64,000 bases of DNA, taken from positions 21,265 through 85,264 of the forward strand of contig JARVKI010000137.1 in assembly GCA_036674765.1 (NCBI GenBank), written 5' to 3'. The translations under genes were made by a program, and so were the position numbers. Shown piece after piece: positions 57,221 to 64,000 of the stretch. The notes beneath the pieces are model-generated. The model ran no database searches. It had not been told where the DNA came from and saw nothing but the letters and a program-made list of their open reading frames with translations. Origin of the DNA: Seiridium cupressi. Its lineage: Eukaryota; Ascomycota; Sordariomycetes; Amphisphaeriales; Sporocadaceae. The stretch's first letter is position 1. Each line of letters starts with the position of its first letter.

Positions 57221-58791
57221 TCACGTTGAAACCACAACAGTGGTACTAGGGTTGATAGATATTTGCGGAATCGTGTTGGGATTTGACGGGGCTTTTGACG
57301 ACGGAGCGGCTGTTGTCACTGGTGCGGTTGAAGATAACTTAGTCGCCGAACTGACGACTGCGGCCGAAGACGATGTAGTTGGTTTCGTGCCAGAGGCTAC
57401 AACGGTGGTACTAGGATTGATTGATATTTGTGGAATTGTGTTGGGATCCGAGGGCGCTTTGGATGATGCCGCCGTTGTGGTTGGGGCGGCCGAAGACTGC
57501 TCAATTACCGAGCTGACAATGGCAGCCGGAGACGATGCAGTTGGCGCTGCTGTGCCAGAGGCCAGAACAGTTGTACTAGGGTTGATTGATATTTGCGGGA
57601 TCGTGTTCGGATCTGATGAAGTTTTCGACGACGAAGCCCCTGTAGAGGCAGGTGCGGCTGAAGATGAATTGACTGGGATCGTCACCGACACAGCTGAAGA
57701 AGGTTCAGTTGCTAATGGCGGGGACACAGTAATGAAAACGGTGGTCGTCGAAGAGGTGACCAACTCCTCATTAGCACTAGAAGTCGGGCCAACTGTGATG
57801 AAAAGCGTAGTTGTCGTCGTAGTGTCCGTCGATGAAGAAGACCCCTCAATGCTCGCGGCAGAACCAGTAACCGTCAATATCAATACCTCGGTCTCAGTCA
57901 CGGTGACAGGTTCGCAGGTCGCTGTGATCAGCTGGGATTGCGTTGTCTCGCTTGCTGCTGCGGACTCAGTTGCTTGGGTGGAGGTTGTCGAGAATGAGGT
58001 CGAGGTAGATGATGACGCTGGAGTTTCAACATCTTCCTCGCTGACGGATGCTACACCCTCAAATGTAAAAGTTTGTGCGTCATCGCTGTCATCGCAGTAC
58101 GCGATCGTAACGCTGTTACCCTTGACAGTGAAGCACGAACCGGCCTGGTTTTGTGGCGCAAGTGAGAGAGGACCAGCGGTGCCGTCACCAGCAAAAAGCT
58201 GTGAAGTGGTCACGTTTCCACCTTTAGCACTATTAGCCCTGTCTTTATCATTCCAGAAACTCCAACTCACTTCCATCTGCAACACCACCACACGAGTATA
58301 GCATGACTTGGTTGCCTGCATCTTGTGTAGGGTCGAAGGTGAAGCAAGCTTGTGTCTATGGCGAGTCAATGAAATGTTGTATAATCCGTGTACATTAGCA
58401 CTCACCAAGGTGCTGACAATCAAGATGGAGTCGACAGCGTCGTTGTGCTTTCCCTGTGTGATCACATCAAAGCCTTGACCCGCTGTTGCGCCGCACGCTG
58501 CCACCTGAATAGGGGTTAGGTTTGCTGTAGAATCACCAGATAGCTTATCCACAAAAAGACAATTCCCGCTGGATGTCTAACATTCATATGGTTAGTAATC
58601 AAATGACAAGGGCGGTTGGACGATTATCGCACCTTGATGGTTGTGTTTGAGAAGGCTCTGGTCGCAGTATCGTCCCTTTGGTGCGCTTCGTCGACAGCAT
58701 CTTGATCTAGCTCACCCAAACGGCGGTATACAGGGCCTGCAAGCGCGGGGACTGACAGCGCAGCAAAAACGGCTGCATACTTGGCGATCAT
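57221..58791 (-). CDS. secreted Ser/Thr-rich repeat protein with ricin-B-like head
   Basis: Hypothetical extracellular protein, 471 residues. Exons: 58633-58791, 58406-58576, 58271-58355 and 57221-58221, with introns of 56, 50 and 49 nt. Signal peptide MIAKYAAVFAALSVPALAG. Residues about 55-170 form a compact Cys-containing domain (GNCLFVDKLSGD, ACFTFDP, YSCGG, ADGSGNVTTSQLF) resembling the beta-trefoil, ricin-B-like heads seen in many fungal secreted proteins. The third intron's exact acceptor was chosen so that ADGSGNVTT is kept. The remainder is Ser/Thr/Val-rich, likely O-glycosylated, ending in 55-residue tandem repeats with NTIPQISINPSTTV. No GPI signal or membrane tail. A long antisense frame (57240-58301) is a by-product of repeat composition. 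Carbohydrate binding or wall association is inference. Confidence 0.83.
57246..57740 (-). repeat. 165-bp coding tandem repeat
   Basis: The motif encoding PNTIPQISINPSTTV recurs at 57246, 57411 and 57576, exactly 165 bp (55 codons) apart. The outer copy fades into unique Ser/Thr sequence. Confidence 0.85.
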
Positions 58792-60125
58792 GACGTCTTT
58801 TCTTACTGAGAGTAGTGTGTGGGTTGGATATGATATTGAACGAGTGACTTCAAGCCAAGAAAAGAACGACGATAGCCCTGTTCTAAAAGAACGAATGATC
58901 CCGCTCAACGGGCTTGAGAATAGCAGCTACGGTAAGGAACGAATGGAAGATAGGAGAAGACAAGAGAGAAGACTCTAAAACAGCAGGAAAGACGCGAAGC
59001 ACAACCAACATCGTCAGAGAGAGACAAGCGGTCTCACTTGAGACCCAACAGCAGATATGGGACAGCCGTGTTACCCATATGGCGGCTGCCAAGGCGCCCA
59101 CAAAACACCTCCTGGGCGCTTGCCCCAAGCGCAGCGCTGCGCAGCGCAATCTGGAGAAATTGGGACGTCAGGCGCCATGGCCTCAGCAAAATGAAGGCTC
59201 TTCTTGGCCTCTGTTCAAGGCCCACGACGTAGCAAGGGTTGGTGGATGAGCCTCAACCAAGCGATTGTTTCGTTTTGATTGCCAAGAGGACATGGTGAGA
59301 GGGCCGTCCTTTGTTCCTGGAAGTGCCAGGGGTTCTGAGACGAAGCGCGTCGCAGAAGCTGGGATGTGCGGAGGGATTAGCGTCGCTGCGGCTCTGGAGC
59401 AGGACGATAGCGGGGTTGATTGGAGGACAGCGCGCGGCGCTCAACGGCTGATTTCTCCCCCTGGCGCTTGCCTACCTACAATGTACATAGGTATTCTTTG
59501 ACAGGTCAACCTTATTTTTCATTGCGACGTCACTTTCCCGCCCTCAAGTATAAAGGAGATCCGTTTGCATGAAATTGGTCCTTTTGGAGAAAACTATCCA
59601 CGCTCTCGCGGATACTTCAAGCCGTGTTGGGCTTCGGATGAATGAATCTGTCAATGGGCGGGTCTCTCTAGCTTGGAGAGCCCACGGTTCCAGGATGAGC
59701 AGTGTTCTACAGTGGACCATCAAACTGTCGGCTCTTGCCGAGGTTTGTGGTTCTTCCGTCAACAACTTTAAATTTCAAACGCGCCCCGCTTCTACCATTT
59801 CTCTACCCATGGTTGGACATCGGTGGATCGGACGTTACGTGTGACTGCAACTCGTGCAGACCAACAGCAAATTTTGGGGGCGAATCTTGATAAAAGAATC
59901 TAGGAATACGTAAAATCCATGGAGCTAAGAGAACCTAGAAGACATGTCTGGTAGCGTCCAGTATAATGTCTCATCGTGGCTTGTACGAAGAATATGATCC
60001 TCATATTATATCTTTATACGAGCAAGGCTTGGCAACATAACTCCTCGTCTTCCACATCTGTTATGTACATGAAATTTCTGATCAAGATTGTGGCTGACTG
60101 CAGCATTACGAAGGTGACGATGACC
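58792..60125. other. intergenic
   Basis: Between the start of the repeat-protein gene and the end of the carboxypeptidase gene. Several short frames on both strands, none supported. Confidence 0.45.
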
Positions 60126-61510
60126 TTATAGGAGCGAGTTAATGACGGTCTTGACTCCATTCCAAATCTCCACACCGCTGGGTAGAATTTGGGCAGGGGG
60201 GAGGACGAAGGAAGTACCGCGCAGCTCGATAGCCCAAGCGTACGTAACCTTGGTCACATCAGTCAGATAATCGGTAGAGCCTCCAGTAGCCTGTCGCGAG
60301 TCAGTAGTGGTCTAACAAGTTAACATGTCTGCGGTGCTCACCTCGTAGAGAGTTGTGCAGATAGGCCCAGCAACGAACTGAGTTCCAGAAGACGTGGCAA
60401 TAGAGGCCTTCATCGAGTTTGCGAGACTCTGCTGTGCGGCCAGGTTGGCAACCTTGGCGGTGCAACTGTAGCCATACGGCAAGAGGATAGCCTTGGCATA
60501 ACTGTGGAAGTCGATGTACCACGTAATGCCGTGTGCGGTAGCAACGTTGTTGGAGAAGGTAGTGAGAACCTTGCACTCGGGTGTGTCACAAGCCGCCTGG
60601 CCCTTGTAGTCATCGGCCGACGGTGTGGTCGAGGCACCACCGGCTACGTCCCAGTGAGAGGGCCAGTTGCGGTTGATATCGGTACCCACAGCCGTGATGC
60701 CGGTGCGGGTCTGTCGGTTCTTCCGCCAGAGACGGTCGGTACTCTGGCTGTAAGCGAAACCATCGGCGTTGATCACTGGGATGATATAGAAATCAAAGTT
60801 GTTCAAGAAGGTGCTAGTGGTGCCGCCGCTATAACCAGAGACCAACTGGTAAAGAATGTATTCTGCGACCATGGTAGCAATCCATTCTCTGGCATGAACC
60901 GTAGCATGATAGTAGATGGCAGGCTTGGAGCTCTTCCCGCCACTTCCCCAGAGGTGAATACCAGTGATGGTTCTCTTTTCAAAAGTCTGTCCGACAGTGA
61001 CGATTTCTGAGTTGTTCGGGAACGCCGCTTGAACGTCGCTCAGGAACTGCAGATGGTCGGCGTACGTATGGTAGGCATTAAACCAATCAGCACTTGGCAA
61101 GGCTCCAGCTGCCGTACCTGTTCTGATATTAGTCATGCTCGAACAACACCTTTAATAAACAACCACCATGACTAACCTACGTATGGCACGAGATCACCCT
61201 CGGCGGCAATGGCGGCACCTAGGTCTTCCTCTACCAATGAACCGTTCAGGGCGAGAGCATTGAATGCGTCAAGCTCGTGTTCGGGGACGGCGAAGTCCAA
61301 ATGATCGTCGTGGTTGCAACCCTGGAGCTTGACGGTGTCCGTGAGAGACGAGCCTAGGTTGTAGAGAGTCGACAATCCCTCAGTTGCGTCGGCGGGCATG
61401 TCGACATGGAACAACTTGTAACCATCGTAGTTGACCTTGCCCGATGTCTCTGGGATGACAACAGCTGAGGCCAGCGAAGCCGCCGACAGCGCAACGTTGA
61501 CAAACTTCAT
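60126..61510 (-). CDS. secreted zinc metallocarboxypeptidase (M14)
   Basis: Carboxypeptidase A-type exopeptidase removing C-terminal residues, secreted as a zymogen, 424 residues. Exons: 61177-61510, 60342-61117 and 60126-60290, with introns of 59 and 51 nt. Signal peptide MKFVNVALSAASLASA; a propeptide of about 90 residues (GYKLFHVDMPADATEG) precedes the catalytic domain starting near WFNAYHTYADHL. Zinc ligands are His and Glu in VHAREW and His in YIDFHSYAKAILLPYG. Substrate-binding Arg/Asn are in DINRNWPSHWD. The catalytic Glu lies in the last exon, AWAIELRGTSF, so the splice at 60291-60341 is essential. An in-frame ATG at 61687 lies upstream but would hide the signal peptide. It resembles MCPA-type fungal extracellular carboxypeptidases. 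Confidence 0.95.
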
Positions 61511-62849
61511 GATGCCTTCCAACGTGGAACGAAGTTGTTTGGGAGAGGTTGTAGAAGCTCGTTGCCAAGGAAAAAGAGCATAGAGGGCACGATATTGTGG
61601 GGAATACGGGATAGAAATAGAAGTCGCCAGGAGAGACAGGATGACAGAGAACTCTAGGCCACTCCGTGCGTGATTTCGTTGCAACAATTCCCCTCGTGGG
61701 AAACTGCCGATTGCCTACGGTTTAGTGCAACTTTGGAGTCCTTGACATTACCCAAAGCGGCAGGCAGAACACTCGTCGCCATCATAACTGTTCGATAACA
61801 CGGAAAGAGACACCCAGGGTTACACGTGCACTAACGTCTGCGATGCAACGGCGGATTAACCGAATGCTTAAGTCTCGCGGGCCATGACACCTATTCCAGA
61901 ATGACATGAATCATTCCTCCGTTTCTTTGGTTGGTTCTCCAAATAAACGAACTTGTCGTGGAAAAACATGTAAGACAGCCAATGCAGAGGCAAAGTCTCC
62001 CCGTGGGCAGCGTTTGGGGTAACCATGGGGCGGGTTGGCATCCTAGTCGAGGGAGGTGCATCCCTTGGCTGACCGGCTTGGAGGCATCCCAACTTCCTGT
62101 TCAGGCCATGATCTGGCCTGCGATCGCCCCAGGCGTGTCCGTCTGATCTCCCTGGCCCCTGGTGAGAATCACTGCAGCTGCCTTCGCTAGCAAAAACAGC
62201 CGACACTAACAATAAGCTTAATTGCAATGTGACTTATCGTTGGATCGTCTGGTCGTAACTGTCGCTGCCATGCCATGGTCTATTCTAAATACGGGCTAGA
62301 CAAGGTAACTTACCATGATGGTGCAATCCTCTAGCGTTCTATCATCGTTTGGAAGACTTTCGAGTCTCAAAGTGCTCGAGTCGGAGACGAAGGGCAATTG
62401 ATATTCAATTTATCCATGAATAACCGTCCTCCAAGCTTGTACGGAGTCGAGGTAATAAACCAGTTTCTCCAAAAGCTCAGTTGGTAGCTAGCACCGGGGG
62501 CACATTGACACAATTTGAGATATCGAAGCAGATCCGGACATCCAATCCAGTAGGGATATTTATAGATATTTCTATGGCATTTCTTGTGTTAGCTCGGGTC
62601 GTTATGCACAGGTGAGGGTCTGAGATCTACTCACGCGAGGTTAGACGCTGATTTGACTGCGCTGTTGGACTCGTCTCAAAGGTCGGCCCCTACTTCGCCA
62701 GTGGGTCGCCGGTCGTCAGTTGTACAGAAGCTGACGGCCAGCTGGCCCCTAGTAGTGGAGCTTTTAGTTGCAAGATTTCCATCAGTTGCGATTACACAAC
62801 AGCGGCGATACACAATACAACACATGCTAATCTACTGCTACCCGACTGT
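61511..62849. other. intergenic
   Basis: Promoter side of the carboxypeptidase gene. No gene or repeat supported. Confidence 0.45.
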
Positions 62850-63370
62850 TCAACACCCATCAATGCAATGCGTCTTATACGGGCAGACGTCACCGCAGCC
62901 ACCATAATTATCATTATCGCTGGGCGTATTGGTCGTACAAATACAGACCTTACTCTGGCACTCGAACAGTTTGCCGGTGTTGTACTGGTTTCCACAACCG
63001 CCGCAATTCTTACTGGTATCGGACTCGATATACTAGTTATCGCGCAGAGCATTACCGTTGGGACAAAAGACGCTACAACGGTCGGAATTGACGGGTTGGA
63101 AAGCGTTTACGCCAAAATATATAGCAACCAATCTATAATAAAATACAACTTCAGTTTCGCATAAGGTTTTCTTGATCGGTTGCCAAAACCAAGAATACCA
63201 CGGACAAGCGGTACTGTACATATAGTCATAAAAAGCAGAATTACATCTCTCCCATTCTCCAAACACACAGTATTGGTTGTCACGAAGCTCCACTTATCCG
63301 GACTGGCAATTATCGTAGCAGTGATCATGCATATTACAATAATACCCGAAAATTCGACTAAGGGGTCCAA
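62850..63370 (-). pseudogene. decayed cysteine-rich secreted-protein gene
   Basis: Remnant or mis-modelled gene. From 63293 to 62850 one frame is open except for a TAG at 63033-63035. The C-terminal part has NCGGCGNQYNTGKLFECQ, then VCICTT, GGCGDVC and HCIDGC before its stop, with nine cysteines in about 55 residues. The part before the TAG adds six more (YCVFGEWERC, DRCSVFCPNG). A hydrophobic signal-like start (VEFSGIIVICMITATIIA) is in a different frame upstream, ending at about 63370. The TAG could derive from CAG by C-to-T change, which fits AT-rich surroundings. An intron of 78 nt ending at this TAG is possible but would remove coding-like residues. Either decayed, or intact with introns I cannot resolve. 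Fungal CGGCG-type proteins are often secreted; no function claimed. Confidence 0.4.
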
Positions 63371-63927
63371 ACTGCTGTAAAACCCGAGCCACAGCCGTTA
63401 TACCACATAGCTCGTACTCCTGCACGAGGTTGATGATTCGATGGATGTGGTGAACGTGGTCGACGACGACGATGAATCACTTGGAGTAAGTAATGACGAA
63501 GGGGATGCATCAGTTGGGAAAAGTGATAATGTTGGAGTTGGCCCAATTCAAAGTTTAGTAGTGGCTGGACGGGATTATCTCTGAACCCACCGCCCAACGC
63601 CCGCATGCAGAGCTTGAATGAGGGCGAGACTGCTATACTCTGCTGTCCGAAGTAAATTTTCAGCTCATTTACAAATCCCTCAATTGCTAACCATCGACAT
63701 AGCCATGTCCCATACTTTATTCGCAACACCAACTTTATCATGCTCAGCAAGTACACAGCAGATTTCAATTGGTACTACTAGCTAGCATACCATAATACAT
63801 CGTGGCGGACCGTTCCCTCTGAAGGATGCATTAGTAAAGGCCTTTCAGCTTGAGTCACCACTATGAGCACAGATATCACCGTCTTCAACACCACGGTGAC
63901 AGCGAGCCTGGTCAGTTTTACTTCCGT
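63371..63927. other. terminal intergenic stretch
   Basis: An ATG at 63863 opens a short Thr-rich plus-strand frame that runs into the G run, so a truncated gene cannot be excluded. Otherwise nothing. Confidence 0.35.

Positions 63928-64000
<73 letters not shown>
63928..64000. other. 73-base G homopolymer at the window end
   Basis: Pure G from 63928 to the last base. Most likely a sequencing or assembly artefact at a contig end (no-signal bases are read as G on two-colour instruments). Confidence 0.85.

Noticed and set aside
57240..58301. 353-codon plus-strand open frame
   Set aside because: It is antisense to the Ser/Thr repeat gene; its length comes from the 165-bp repeats and codon bias. 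It has no signal peptide, domain or splice support.
63863..63927. Start of a Thr-rich plus-strand gene
   Set aside because: Only about 20 codons before the G run; too little to support a call.
1..64000. CRISPR arrays, insertion sequences or prokaryotic operons
   Set aside because: The window is eukaryotic: spliceosomal introns throughout, no direct-repeat/spacer arrays and no transposase genes recognised.

Overview
The window is nuclear DNA from a filamentous ascomycete (Pezizomycotina). Genes are spaced by about 0.3-3 kb and mostly interrupted by 46-66 nt introns with GTRNGT donors, CTRAC-type branch sites and YAG acceptors. The families present also fit: a WC-1-type LOV/GATA protein, a Zn2Cys6 regulator, a GAF hybrid histidine kinase, an aphA-like acid phosphatase and NmrA-like proteins. 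I rebuilt 21 gene models by hand. In 19 the spliced length is an exact multiple of three with one open frame across the joins; the small ORF at 38710 is doubtful and the locus at 62850 looks broken. Species cannot be named from this sequence.

Layout. 1-14 kb holds a hybrid histidine kinase (-), a white collar-1 homologue (+), an isochorismatase-fold hydrolase (-) and a Zn2Cys6 transcription factor (-): signalling and regulation. 15-22.5 kb holds a Ser/Thr-rich membrane-anchored surface protein (-) and a very unusual 17-exon gene (-) for a small secreted Pro/Gly/Lys repeat protein. 24-37 kb is a housekeeping block: PDS5 cohesin cofactor (+), mRNA guanylyltransferase (-), ribosomal protein eL43 (-), secreted purple acid phosphatase (-) and an IAH1-like esterase (+). 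38.7-44.6 kb holds a small orphan ORF (+), an aldo-keto reductase fused to a RidA-like domain (-) and an amino acid permease (+). A second mini-exon secreted repeat gene (-) lies at 44.9-45.8 kb.

47.6-57 kb looks like a group of tailoring enzymes: NmrA-like protein (-), NTF2/SnoaL-like protein with a hydrophobic tail (+), DUF1772 anthrone-oxygenase-like membrane protein (-), cytochrome P450 (-) and FAD monooxygenase (+). No polyketide synthase or other backbone enzyme is in the window. 57-63 kb holds a secreted Ser/Thr-rich protein with a ricin-B-like head and 55-residue repeats (-), an M14 metallocarboxypeptidase (-) and a decayed cysteine-rich secreted-protein locus. The last 73 bases are all G, probably a contig-end artefact.

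The most novel signal is the pair of mini-exon genes (20.4-22.5 kb and 44.9-45.8 kb). Both encode secreted PTG/GPKPTGK repeat proteins cut by a family of look-alike ~155-nt introns. In the first gene the repeat unit was duplicated together with its introns. One copy then carries an extra intron placed one base from an older intron, so the frame needs a single-nucleotide exon (position 20816).
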